Shown piece after piece: positions 25,613-36,100 of a DNA stretch of 64,000 nt. Each line of letters starts with the position of its first letter. Positions within the stretch are counted from its first letter, which is position 1. Both the position numbers and the translations under genes were made by a program. Source of the stretch: Planctomycetota bacterium (GTDB taxonomy: Bacteria > Planctomycetota > Phycisphaerae > Phycisphaerales > SM1A02); contig JADFSH010000001.1 in assembly GCA_022560875.1 (NCBI GenBank), positions 1 to 64,000 of the forward strand, given 5' to 3'. The notes beneath the pieces were generated by a model. The model saw nothing but the letters and a program-made list of their open reading frames with translations. It did not search any database and was not told where the DNA came from.

Positions 25613-26644
25613 TTACACCATCCGCGCTCCAGCCAGGCGTGCGGATTCGACGATTCGTTCGGCGGTGCGCACTGCCGCGAAACCCGCGTGGGCGTCGATC
25701 GTCGGTCGTCTTCCCTCGCGCACAGCAGAGAGGAAGTCATCGATTTGCAACTCCAGAGCATCGCCGTCCTCGATCTTCAGTTCATCGATTTCGATCAGCT
25801 CGAGATAATTGAGGTCAGATAAGTCCTCGCCCGCTTTCAGTCGCTCGCGCAGTTCGGCAAGTTGCTGCTCATTGGCGATCTTGCGTACGACCGTGCCCTT
25901 GCGGGCCACGAAATCCGCCGAGACATACGCGTCCTCGCTGATAATCCGCAGCTTGCGCTCGGTCTTGAGGGCGAGACGACTGGCGGTGATGTTCGCCACA
26001 CAGCGGATGTCATCATCGCCCGCGGGGAAGGTCAGCCGCGCATTGCATACATCCTCGGCCTCCCCCAGCACGCACACGGCATTGGCATGAATCTCCTCCG
26101 GTTCGTTGCCTGTGAGCATCAGGAGCAGGTCCAGATCATGAATCATCATGTCCAGCACCACTCCCACATCGACGCTGCGAAACGTCATGGGGCTGACCCG
26201 GTCCATTTCGATGAAGCGGGGGGTGATTCCAGAGATGTCGCTGATGGCCCTCATCACCGGGTCATAACGCACGATGTGGCCGACTTGAAGCACGGCGTCG
26301 CTGGCATCGGCGGCGTCAGCAATAGACCGCGCCTCCTCGACATTCGGAGCCAGCGGCTTTTCAATCAGACATGCGACCTTCGAAGCCAGGAGCGTTTCCG
26401 CCGCGGAACGGTGATGGATCGTGGGGGTGGCGATGGTGACGGCATCGACTCCCGCGGCCAGAAGTTCCTCAACCGTGCCATACGCCTTGCCTCCCCACTC
26501 CTCCACAATGCTGTTGCACACCTCGGGATCCACATCAACCACGCCGACCAGATCGGCATTTTGATTCTGGGCATAGACGCGGACGTGGTGTCGTCCCATG
26601 CGTCCGGCACCAATCACGGCGCATCGGATCTTCGAGTCCTTCAT
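25613..26644 (-). CDS. Gfo/Idh/MocA-family NAD(P)-dependent oxidoreductase
   Basis: 343 residues. A Rossmann domain (AVIGAGRMGRHHVRVY) is followed by the family lysine motif LIEKPLAPNVEEA, then a C-terminal sheet domain with the DVGVVLDMMIHDLDLLLML helix carrying the catalytic-region Asp/His. These enzymes oxidise or reduce sugars, inositols or sugar nucleotides; UDP-sugar dehydrogenases of cell-surface pathways are the closest resemblance, but no substrate can be assigned. Followed in the same direction by nothing obvious in its pathway. Confidence 0.88.
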   Translation of the reverse strand: MKDSKIRCAVIGAGRMGRHHVRVYAQNQNADLVGVVDVDPEVCNSIVEEWGGKAYGTVEELLAAGVDAVTIATPTIHHRSAAETLLASKVACLIEKPLAPNVEEARSIADAADASDAVLQVGHIVRYDPVMRAISDISGITPRFIEMDRVSPMTFRSVDVGVVLDMMIHDLDLLLMLTGNEPEEIHANAVCVLGEAEDVCNARLTFPAGDDDIRCVANITASRLALKTERKLRIISEDAYVSADFVARKGTVVRKIANEQQLAELRERLKAGEDLSDLNYLELIEIDELKIEDGDALELQIDDFLSAVREGRRPTIDAHAGFAAVRTAERIVESARLAGARMV

Positions 26645-26668
26645 CGTAGTGCTACCTCTTCCTGGCCG

Positions 26669-27589
26669 TCACTCTCCGGGTTCATTGTCGCTGGTAGCAT
26701 CAATATAGGGGTCAATGACGCCAGAGAAAAACCGTTCTCGTTTTTCCTGCTGTCGCTCCATCTGCCCTTCATGTTCCAGCGCGTGATGAACGCAGTAGCC
26801 TACGGATCGGGCCAGCTTCAGGAGGCTTATGGGGTACAGCACGACTACCAGAGCCGACGCAGAGTAACACAGCCCCGTCCATAGCGTCAGCGGGGACTGG
26901 ATCGAAAGGAACCATACCGCGGGGATAAGAAACCACATTACCCACAAGAGCAGCTTTTGGGCTTCGTCATCGCGGCTCCACTCTGCGAGACGCCCTTGCA
27001 TGATCGACAGCAACACCAACCCGAGGATGCCGGCCATGAGCCCGTACTGGATCATGAACACGAAGACATCAGCAAGGGGTGAGGGACTAGGCAAGGCCAT
27101 ATTCAACACTGCTCCTATGCTCGCAACGGGCCAGCCGATTTGCAACCAGTGCGTAGCGAAACGCATCCTGCTCCGCGAAGTGAAGCCCCGGATCGTCGCC
27201 TGCGGCAGTTCCAGAGCCGGAATAGCCAGCCGCACGCCAGCCTGCCAGGAAATCGTCAGCGCAAACATTGCTAAGAGGATGACCATTTTCGGAATCGTGC
27301 TCACCCAGAGCAGTAGCATAAGAACAATGGTCAACGTCATGTACCAGAACGCCGCCCAGCAGCCCCATTTCAATCTGCATATCACGGCCCGGGGCATGAG
27401 GGACAACGGCTCGTCGATAGTGGGGGGGATGAATGTCGGCTGACCGCATTCAGGGCAATTCCCGCCCAAGGGCAGGCCACGAAGTTCATAGCCGCAGGTG
27501 AGGCACTTCTTGTCAGACTCGATATAGACAGCCGGCGGCGGAGCATCTTCAGCCGGTTGAGTATCGAGATGAGAAGGTGCCGGACACAT
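26669..27589 (-). CDS. Zinc-ribbon multi-pass membrane protein (paralogue 1)
   Basis: 306 residues. The N-terminal zinc ribbon is CLTCGYELRGL...CPECGQP at ~30-55. It is followed by about seven hydrophobic helices and a charged C-terminal tail (MERQQEKRERFF). It shares layout with the next gene upstream (27651-28592), to which it is clearly paralogous. No function is known; the CxxCxYxLRGL ribbon is a frequent feature of planctomycete membrane proteins. Confidence 0.72.
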   Translation of the reverse strand: MCPAPSHLDTQPAEDAPPPAVYIESDKKCLTCGYELRGLPLGGNCPECGQPTFIPPTIDEPLSLMPRAVICRLKWGCWAAFWYMTLTIVLMLLLWVSTIPKMVILLAMFALTISWQAGVRLAIPALELPQATIRGFTSRSRMRFATHWLQIGWPVASIGAVLNMALPSPSPLADVFVFMIQYGLMAGILGLVLLSIMQGRLAEWSRDDEAQKLLLWVMWFLIPAVWFLSIQSPLTLWTGLCYSASALVVVLYPISLLKLARSVGYCVHHALEHEGQMERQQEKRERFFSGVIDPYIDATSDNEPGE

Positions 27590-27650
27590 GGAATGATGGT
27601 ATCCGCCCCGGCCCGCTGGCGTCTTCAGCCGGAATCAGGATTGAGTTAAC

Positions 27651-28592
27651 TTACGGCTCATCCTCCTCCGGCTCGCCGACACTTCTTCTGCGCAGCCGCA
27701 TGTCGCGATCGGCGATCTGGCGTGAATGATGCACCGCCCAGGTGACGGATGATCCGAGAGAGAGCATGGCCCGACCGAAGCAGAAGATGGAAAAGAGCCA
27801 GAGCAAGGTCATGGTGCAGGTTAGTAAGCCAAATACCACATTTACTCCTGAAAGCATCAAAGCCAGGGTCGAGATAGGCAGCCCCCAGACCGCCCAGTTG
27901 AGCATGCGATGGGCGCTCATGTCGTTGCTCCAGTGGGCCAGATTCATAAGCAGTAATCCCAGCACCACGAATCCGGTCAGACCAAGAACGAATAGAGGTA
28001 GGAAAAGCATGCTCTCAATCTGAGTCAATGGCCCCGCCCCGAATCGAGGTGTCGTCAACGCCACCCCGATTTCCAGCAGGATCAGCAGCAGCCAGGGAAG
28101 CTGCATCCATCGGGCGGCGATCCGCATCATTGAGCCTCGGGCGAAATTGAACTTCACGCCGTTAGGCGTGTTGATGGGCGTGGTGATGAACCAGATGCCG
28201 AGCAACCAGAGGCCCGCCGCGATAGTTTCCACTGCGTAAATCGTCATATTCATACTGGATCGCAGGGAGACGATCATGAATGGCATTGCAATCAATATGG
28301 CGAGTGCGCCGAGGGTCATCCAGAATCCAGCGCTGAGACGGAGGATGACCCCGCGTGGGGCATCACACAGGGAATCCCGAAATGGATTGTCGAGGATGAT
28401 AGTCGTGCCGCATTCCGGACACACGCCCCCGATCTTCAGTCCGCGCAAGTTGTATTCACACTGCTTGCAGGGGCGATCAGCCTCGATCTGCTCCCCCCTG
28501 AGCGCGGCGGAGTACTTCCGGTACTTGTTGGACATGAACTGTGACACACGCACACTCCGGAGTGGCGGGCGATAATGGCCCGGTAGCATCAT
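27651..28592 (-). CDS. Zinc-ribbon multi-pass membrane protein (paralogue 2)
   Basis: 313 residues with the ribbon CKQCEYNLRGL...CPECGTT at ~42-66 and about seven hydrophobic helices. The tail ends in an acidic EPEEDEP. GAAGG lies before ATG 28592; an internal ATG at 28535 is a weaker alternative. Same direction as its paralogue with a 61-base gap, so probably one operon derived by tandem duplication. Confidence 0.72.
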   Translation of the reverse strand: MMLPGHYRPPLRSVRVSQFMSNKYRKYSAALRGEQIEADRPCKQCEYNLRGLKIGGVCPECGTTIILDNPFRDSLCDAPRGVILRLSAGFWMTLGALAILIAMPFMIVSLRSSMNMTIYAVETIAAGLWLLGIWFITTPINTPNGVKFNFARGSMMRIAARWMQLPWLLLILLEIGVALTTPRFGAGPLTQIESMLFLPLFVLGLTGFVVLGLLLMNLAHWSNDMSAHRMLNWAVWGLPISTLALMLSGVNVVFGLLTCTMTLLWLFSIFCFGRAMLSLGSSVTWAVHHSRQIADRDMRLRRRSVGEPEEDEP

Positions 28593-28771
28593 TCTACCTT
28601 CTCTGGCAATACCCAGAGAGTCCCGATTGAGTCAATTCAGGTCACGTCACCGATGCGCCGTTTTCCGATCGCTGCTCTGGCTATGCCACTGCGTTGATCA
28701 GAGCAAACGCCTCTGGGAAAGCCATCTCATTCGTATGGATGAAACAAGAACACATCTAAGTTTACCCCGGA

Positions 28772-31700
28772 TCACCCGGCCTCCGGCTCATCATCTTCAC
28801 CTTCGAGCATCCGCCCCAGCTTGGCGTAGGCGATGGAGGTGACGATCAGGAACAGCCCCGATACTGCGAACGACACCACCCGCCAGATGTTCTTCGCCTC
28901 GGCCATGTCAACAATGAGCACCTTCACCACCGTGATTGCCAGCAGACCCAGTCCCGCGTAGCGCACGAGCGGCAGGGTGCGGAGAAAACCCAGTCCCACC
29001 AGGATCATGCCGTAGATCCCCCAATAGACGCTGAACGATGCGAGTCGGACGGTAATGTCGTCGGCGAACAGGCGATCGAGTTCCAGGCTTCCCAGCCAGA
29101 GCCCCAGCAGCGCGATCATGGAGTAGGCGAGTAGTTGCGGATCATGCGCGCCGAAGAATTGCCCGCGAAGTTCCTTCTCCACCCGTCCCAGCAGTAGGGG
29201 GGAGATTGCGAGCATCACCACCAGGGTCGCCCCGATTGCGAACTGGAGATTGAGAACCACCGTCGCCTCGACCGTGCCGTGCAGGATCCGCCACACCAGC
29301 GTGTCGTAAGTGAGCCAAGCAACGGTGGACATGGAGATCAGGACCAGACCCGCGACGATGAGCAGGCTTAGTCTGCGCCAATGCCCGATGAACATCATCC
29401 CCAGCCCGCCGAGCCCCCACAGCCCCGTCCACCACAACATGCGGTGAATCTCGCTCGCCCAGAGTGACTCGTAGCCTTCGACCCGCTCAAGCCGAAAGAG
29501 CGCACGATCAATCTCGAACGTCAGACCCCACAGAATCACCACCGCCGCTCCCACCGGGATCCATGCCGCGAAATCCCTCCAGGGACTTTTTGATCCCTCA
29601 CCCTCATCAGTCCGGGGAAAGAGCGTTCTACTCAGCAGCAGTGCGGACGCCGCGATCACAAGTCCCGTGAGCAGTTGGATGTTCGCCACCGGCAGAAAAT
29701 CGCTGAACATCCCCCGCCCGTGATAGAACGCCCAGTACAGCGTATCCAACAGTATCCACTTGACGGCGCACACCACCAGCAGCACGCATGCGACCACCGG
29801 AAGCAGCAAGGGTTTTGGCGAGGCTTCCCGCTCCCCGCTCTCTCGCCGCTCGATCCATGTGAAAAAGCTCAGCACGACCGCGCCCAGACTCCAGAGCATC
29901 GTGAGCATGATCTGGCGGACGTGTCCCGTCACCCATCGCACGTCATCACCAAGAATGGAAGACTGCACGACGATGCGATCGATCTCGAAACTCAACGCCA
30001 GCAGCGCAATGCCCACCACGAACAGGATTGCCATCTGTCGAGCCAACGCGAAAAAACCCAGGGGCACGGCGGACGTTTCGCTGCGAGGCTCACGCTGTCG
30101 CTGACGCATGATCCGATACACCCACCACCCCGCCGCAGCCAGGGCGACCGCCATGCCCATCTGCTCATTGAGAAGGGGCGTTTCATCCAGCGCATCCCAT
30201 CCCCGCCGCGACCGATTCAGCATGACATCGATCACCAGCCATCGTGCGGTTGATGCGAACAGGACGAGCTGTGCGATCTCAAAGTAGCGCTGCCTCCTCC
30301 CGATACCCTGCAAGGCCAGCAGCGCCACCACCCCGAGCAGCCAGCCCATCGCGACCAGAGATCCATCGGCCTGCACATGCCATAATCCCACCCACCCCAA
30401 CATGGCGATCAGGCACAGCACCGCCGGAGTTGTCATCCAGCGATTCGGCTCTCGGTCACTGAGCCGATGCGCGCACAGATGGGTCGCCACGATCGCCGCC
30501 AGCGCCAGGATCGACCATCCGGTGACTTCAAGTTCCCCCCACTGGCGGATGGAGTTGGTCAGCACCGGCGTCATCCACCAGGAAATAAACACCACGTCAA
30601 ACAGCGCCAGGAAGAGCACCACGATGCCGAAGATATCCAGACCGCGCGAGGGCATGCGCCGGCCGGTTTCGATCGCGCCCAATGCAATGATCAACCATCC
30701 TGCGGCTCGTCCGTAATCATCAAAGTGCAAAGCGATGGCGGTGGCGAGCAGCACGCCGGATTGCACCCACAGCGCCACGGCAAGCTTGTCCAGGGCGTTT
30801 CTCGGACGGGTGCGGAGGCCGTCCAGCCCGGGGCCGAACATCACCGCGACCGCAACCCCCAACACCGCGATCATGACGGTGAATATCCCCAGCCAGTCTG
30901 GACCGGTATTCGGCCCGGAATAAAGTACCCAGCATCCGGCGGAGATGTAGGCGAAGGTCGCGAGGAGGGTCATCACCACGTTGCCGAATGATGAGTGACG
31001 TTTCATCGCCGCGAGGATCGACTCCCCCAGGATCATCGTCCACCAGATGCTCATGAAGATGATGCCCATGATCCAGAGGGTGGCGCTGTTGGCGATAAGC
31101 CAGCCGAGGCCCGTAATGCACTGGGCGGCAAGTGCGAGAAACCGAAGCGGTGCGAACGGCCGGGGCGACACGGAACTGAGCCCCAATGAAATACCCAGCA
31201 TCAGCGTGAGATACGTGAGCAGTTCGAGGTCATGCTGAAATTGCCCGCGGAGAAGGAATGGCGTGAGGTATCCGCCGACGATGGCCAGGATGCCGATGGT
31301 CAGGAAACGTGTGCGCAGGGTAATCGCGAATCCCGCCACTGCGACTATCCCCATCAGGATGAACGCGACATCCTGCGTCAAGAGGTCGAAATAGCGATAG
31401 CTGGCGAATGAATCGAGATACAGCACGCTGATTCCCGCCCCGAACAGGCCCACTGATGCGGCCCGCCCCACCTTGCGCAGGGCCAGTTCCCCTGCGCCTA
31501 TGAGCAGTAGGCCGAATCCACCGATGATGAAGCACTTCGTCAGCGGCTGCAACCGACCCCACAGCCCCTGATCGATGGCAATCTTGATCGCAAACAGCGC
31601 GGCAAGAAAGATCCCCGCCGCCCCGACCCACGCCATCCACTTGCCCCCGATGACCATTTCCAGGGGTGTGGTGCGTTTGGGTTTGGCCGGTGCATGAAAC

Positions 31701-32116
31701 GTTGTAGGCGGAGCTTGTGGTCCGGGAGAAGTACTCACGGGGGGCGAGATGGGGGGGGTGTCTGTCGGGGACGGCAACTCTTCGGACAGTTCAGACATTA
31801 CCGAGGATTCAGCCCCGACATCCGGCGTGACCGGTACTCCCCCAATCTCCATAACCACCGGTGGAGGTTCAACTTCTTGCGATCTTGCGTGCTCGGGTGC
31901 CGTGGACCGTTGCTTGCGGTCACGCTTCAAATCCGTCAGCCGCCCGGTAAGGCTCTCTTGAATCGGCGGCTTGTCCGTTTCGCTGCTTGCAAGAGGGGGA
32001 TGCGGCGGCTCCTCAGGCTCTGTCGAGGTTTCATGCTCGATTTTCAGATGCTCCTCCAGACGCTCGATCCGCTCGGTCAGCCGCTGGATCTCACGCATCA
32101 GGTCATCTGAATTCAT
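28772..32116 (-). CDS. DUF2339 giant multi-pass membrane protein
   Basis: 1114 residues. Residues 1-35 form a coiled coil (IQRLTERIERLEEHLKI). A Pro/Ser/Thr-rich linker runs to ~150, and the rest is a long array of more than 20 predicted membrane helices of the DUF2339 type, beginning VIGGKWMAWVGAAGIFL. The role of the family is unknown; its members are thought to act at the envelope. Recurrent Asp-Arg helix ends (LSFEIDRIV, LTFEIDRAL, GSLELDRLF) point to an internally repeated helix bundle. It is a single gene, with no functional link visible to the neighbours. Confidence 0.85.
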   Translation of the reverse strand: MNSDDLMREIQRLTERIERLEEHLKIEHETSTEPEEPPHPPLASSETDKPPIQESLTGRLTDLKRDRKQRSTAPEHARSQEVEPPPVVMEIGGVPVTPDVGAESSVMSELSEELPSPTDTPPISPPVSTSPGPQAPPTTFHAPAKPKRTTPLEMVIGGKWMAWVGAAGIFLAALFAIKIAIDQGLWGRLQPLTKCFIIGGFGLLLIGAGELALRKVGRAASVGLFGAGISVLYLDSFASYRYFDLLTQDVAFILMGIVAVAGFAITLRTRFLTIGILAIVGGYLTPFLLRGQFQHDLELLTYLTLMLGISLGLSSVSPRPFAPLRFLALAAQCITGLGWLIANSATLWIMGIIFMSIWWTMILGESILAAMKRHSSFGNVVMTLLATFAYISAGCWVLYSGPNTGPDWLGIFTVMIAVLGVAVAVMFGPGLDGLRTRPRNALDKLAVALWVQSGVLLATAIALHFDDYGRAAGWLIIALGAIETGRRMPSRGLDIFGIVVLFLALFDVVFISWWMTPVLTNSIRQWGELEVTGWSILALAAIVATHLCAHRLSDREPNRWMTTPAVLCLIAMLGWVGLWHVQADGSLVAMGWLLGVVALLALQGIGRRQRYFEIAQLVLFASTARWLVIDVMLNRSRRGWDALDETPLLNEQMGMAVALAAAGWWVYRIMRQRQREPRSETSAVPLGFFALARQMAILFVVGIALLALSFEIDRIVVQSSILGDDVRWVTGHVRQIMLTMLWSLGAVVLSFFTWIERRESGEREASPKPLLLPVVACVLLVVCAVKWILLDTLYWAFYHGRGMFSDFLPVANIQLLTGLVIAASALLLSRTLFPRTDEGEGSKSPWRDFAAWIPVGAAVVILWGLTFEIDRALFRLERVEGYESLWASEIHRMLWWTGLWGLGGLGMMFIGHWRRLSLLIVAGLVLISMSTVAWLTYDTLVWRILHGTVEATVVLNLQFAIGATLVVMLAISPLLLGRVEKELRGQFFGAHDPQLLAYSMIALLGLWLGSLELDRLFADDITVRLASFSVYWGIYGMILVGLGFLRTLPLVRYAGLGLLAITVVKVLIVDMAEAKNIWRVVSFAVSGLFLIVTSIAYAKLGRMLEGEDDEPEAG

Positions 32117-32277
32117 CCCTGGTCTCTGCTATTGGCTCAGTTATTTATTATACGACATTTTCCATTTGATTTTTGTCCGGCTTCACCATCGAGCTTTCAG
32201 AGTACGAGTAGTGTTATCGCAGGCCCAAACGAGTGGTCAGTATACCGCCATATAAGATCTATCTGGGGAATCCGAGT

Positions 32278-33096
32278 CTATACAATCGCATTTATGGTTG
32301 TATGGTTTTCCGTGTAGGCCACCGCGTTGCGGAACATTTGCAACCCCAGCGGTTCATCGCTCATCTCCGACTCATCAAGTCGTGTCCAGAAGGGGTGGCT
32401 GGTCCAGCGGGTGTAGCGTTCGGGATGGGGCATGAGCCCGAAGATCAGGCCCGTGGAATCGCAGATTCCCGCTACATTGCCGACCGATCCGTTGGGATTG
32501 TCATCGCCAGCGTAGCGCACCGCGATCTGCCCGTTGTCCTTGAGCCGCTGCAGGACGTCATCGGACGCGGGGATGAAGCGTCCTTCGCCGTGGGCGATGG
32601 GAAGCATACCCGTCTGTTCCGTTGACTTGAGCCCTTGCGTCCAGATGCAGCGGGTGTCGGGCGGAATCTCCACCTTGACCCAGCGATCGACAAATCGTGC
32701 CGAATCATTACGGGCCAGGGTCACACGCGGGGCGGGAGCCACATCGGGCCAGGACTGCCCCACAACTTCCGGACCTGGTAGAAGTCCCATCTGAGCTAAC
32801 ATCTGAAAACCGTTACAAGGGGCGAATATGGGCACTCCCCGATTGAGGGCTCGGATGAACGCGGGATAAAGCGTTTGCTTCATAAGATGGGAGGCGATAC
32901 GTCCCGCCGCGACCGCATCGCCATAGCTGAAGCCGCCGGGGAGGCCGATGAGATCAAACTCATCGATCAGTTCAGGGTTCTTGATCAACCGGTTCAAATG
33001 CATCGGACATGGCGTTGCCCCGGCCAACTCAAAGGCGAAGCCAAGCTCCTGGTCGCAGTTGATTCCGGCAGTGGTGATGATGAGTGCAGTTGGCAT
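32278..33096 (-). CDS. purQ: Phosphoribosylformylglycinamidine synthase, glutaminase subunit PurQ
   Basis: Class I glutamine amidotransferase that supplies ammonia to PurL in purine synthesis. Seen: the catalytic Cys94 in APCNGFQML, the oxyanion-site GLPGGFSYGD, and the His-Glu dyad in MPHPERY near 226. It has 272 residues, longer than the ~225 of small PurQ and close to the archaeal/planctomycete form. It follows purL in the same direction; the 97-base gap contains a CTTTCTA-type low-complexity stretch. Confidence 0.93.
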   Translation of the reverse strand: MPTALIITTAGINCDQELGFAFELAGATPCPMHLNRLIKNPELIDEFDLIGLPGGFSYGDAVAAGRIASHLMKQTLYPAFIRALNRGVPIFAPCNGFQMLAQMGLLPGPEVVGQSWPDVAPAPRVTLARNDSARFVDRWVKVEIPPDTRCIWTQGLKSTEQTGMLPIAHGEGRFIPASDDVLQRLKDNGQIAVRYAGDDNPNGSVGNVAGICDSTGLIFGLMPHPERYTRWTSHPFWTRLDESEMSDEPLGLQMFRNAVAYTENHTTINAIV

Positions 33097-33193
33097 GGGG
33101 GAGTAAGGAGTTAGGAGTCAGGGAAAGATGATATGAGAATCAGGCAATCCGCTTTCTACTTTCTATTTTCAACTTTCTATCTACTTTTTCGTC

Positions 33194-36100
33194 TCACCAG
33201 TCCAGCGTTCTGCGCCAAGCTTGTTTCAGGGTATCGAGTTCAAGGTCCACTTCCGCCGACTCCAGCGTCAGGCGATCGGAATCATTAAACTCGCCGATGA
33301 TGGCATAAGGCACATCGCCCAGAATCGCGTCGATCCGGTCAAGATTTTTCCGCGAGACCTCCAGCAGATATCGTCCAGGGGTTTCGGCGAAGTGGGCCGC
33401 GAAATCCGCGGGCTCGCCCGTGGTGGGTATCTGCAGGAGATCGAGTCGGAGCCCGAGCCCACCGGCGAAGGCCATTTCCGACGCGGCGCAAAGCATGCCG
33501 CCGTCGCTGCAATCGTGAGCGGATCGAACGAGTCCTTCCTCGATGAGCTGATGCACGACATGAGCGGTTTGTGACCATCTCGTCAGATCGACCCCCGGCA
33601 AGCGACCTGACTCTGCGGCGGATGCAAAGAGCATGTTGTAATGCGAGCCACCCATACCGGCATCAGTCATACCCGCGATAATGAGCAGGTTCCCTGATTC
33701 CTTGGCATCCATGGTCACGCACTTCCTGATATCCGGGACGATGCCGAATCCGGATATGAGCAGGGTGGGGGGGATTTTGATTATCCGGCCATCTTTCGTA
33801 GTGAACTGGTTGTTCAATGAGTCCTTGCCGGAAATGAAGGGGGTACGATAGGCCATCGCTCCGTCGTAGCACGCCTCCGCCGCCCGGACCAGGGCTCCCA
33901 GATACCGGGGATCATCACATGAAGGCCAGCAGAAATTATCGAGGATGGCGATGCGTTTCGGATCGACGCCCACACAGACAAGGTTTCGCACACACTCATC
34001 GATCGCGGCGAGGGTCATGACATAGGGGTCATCTCTCATGCCCGTAGCGAGGCCGTTGGCGATCCCCAGCCCCCGGGTCGAGCCATAGACCGGGGTGATG
34101 ACCGCGGCGTCGGATGGCCCGTGACCCTCACTGCCGGCAAAGGGGGTGACGACCGACCGCCCCTGCACTTCATGATCGTACTGCCGGATGATCCAGTGCT
34201 TGGAAGCGATATTGGGATGGGCGAGCAGTGCCAGTAGCGCGTCAGATACTGATTCCGGCGCGGCTGATGCTCCACCAGATTCGGCATCTGCGTTCTCAAT
34301 GTCTTTCTGACTCAGAATGTCCTTGGCTTCGGAGGACCATTTCGCTTCACGGATCGTCTCCGGCAGTCCATCATGCAGAAAAGCCATATCCAGGCGACCA
34401 ACCTCCTGCCCTTCGTAATTCAGGATGAGTTGGCGATTCTCGGTGCCGAATGTGCCGAGATCGCACATCTCCACATCATGCCCGTCACAGATTTCTCGTA
34501 GGGGTTTGATGTTTTCAGAAGGGACGGCGAGCACCATGCGCTCCTGGGCTTCTGAGATCCAGATTTCCGATGGACTGAGGCCTTCGTATTTGAGTGGGGC
34601 ACGTTCCAGATGCACTTGGGCTCCGAGCTTCTCGCCCATTTCGCCGACGGCGCTGGAGAAGCCGCCCGCTCCGCAATCGGTGATGGCGCTGAACAAGCAT
34701 CCATCCCCGTAATCTCGGGCCTCGATGATTGCATCGAGCATCTTCTTTTCCGTCACCGCATTGCCGATCTGCACGGCATGGCTGAACTCAAGGGCATGGG
34801 TGTCGGTGAGTTCCGCGGAACTGAATGTCGCCCCGTGGATGCCATCACGTCCCGTGCGCCCGCCGAGAGCGATGATGTGATCGCCCGCACGAGGCTCACC
34901 AGTTACCTTGTCGCGGGGCATGACCCCGATGCAGCCGCAATAGACCAGGGGATTGCCCACATAGTCATTATCAAACCACACCGCCCCGTTGAGGGTGGGA
35001 ATCCCCATGCGATTGCCGTAATCACGCACGCCCTCTACGATCTGGGTCAGGATGCGTCTGGGATGCAGGATTCCGGTGGGAATCTTGCGTCGATTCGGCT
35101 CGCCGGTCTGAGTCCAATGGTCGGGATGGGCGACACAGAACACATCCGTCGCCGCGATGGGGCGGGCGGCAAGTCCGGTTCCAATTACATCGCGGATGCA
35201 GCCGCCGATGCCGGTCGCGGCTCCCCCGTAGGGCTCGATGGCTGAGGGATGATTGTGGGTCTCGACCTTGAAGCAGACCGCATGGTTATCGTCGAAGGCA
35301 ATCACGCCGGCGTTATCGACGAACACGGACAGGCACCAGTCGATGCCGTCGGCGATCAAGGCATCCGTGGCCGCGATGATGGTGGATTTCAAGAGATTAT
35401 GGATGATGACTGAGCCGTCATCGTTGACCTCATGTCCCGGACGCCCCCGAAAGTCAATCTTCCAGCTCCCCTCTTCTCCCCCCCCGAGGCATTCCTCATA
35501 CCTGATCGTCGCCTTGAGGGTCTTATGGATGCAATGTTCCGACCAGGTCTGGGCGAGGGTTTCCAGTTCAATCTCCTTCGGGTCTCGCTCCAGACGTCGA
35601 TACTCCGATTGGATGGCTCGCATTTCATCGAGGCTCAGAAACATGTGACCCTGTCGGGAAAGCGTCGCCAGGGTTTCATCGTCCATGTCGCGAATAGGAA
35701 TGGTGATGATTCGGTGTTCCTGCGGCGTGCCGATGACGAATGAGTCGGGGTGATAGGGTGTTTCGTGAATGGCGTGAATGACGGTATTGGCCAGTCGGCG
35801 TTGCGCGATCTGGCGTGCGGACTCACGACTCGTGGCGTACATGTCGTAGCGCAGCCCCGTCCGGACCTCGACATCCCGCCCCAGGATGACCTTGATGGCG
35901 TACCTGACGGCTTCGGCATCGGGGTCCATCACCCCGGGTAAGGGGTGGATCTCGATGAGAGCCTCGCCTCGGACCGGTGTGGTGCCGATCACCGATTCTT
36001 CCGTGACCGGATCGGCGAGAAATTCCTCCGCGAGGCGTTTGATCTGGGACTCGTCGAGATTGCCCTGGATGAGATACACACTGGTCGTATCGACCCGGCT

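Noticed and set aside
25862-26884. 340-residue plus-strand frame
   Set aside because: Antisense to the Gfo/Idh oxidoreductase and the next gene, with no domain and His/Asp-rich shadow composition.
33097-33193. Low-complexity CTTTCTA-type repeat as a CRISPR-like or regulatory array
   Set aside because: Too short and irregular; no direct repeats with unique spacers.
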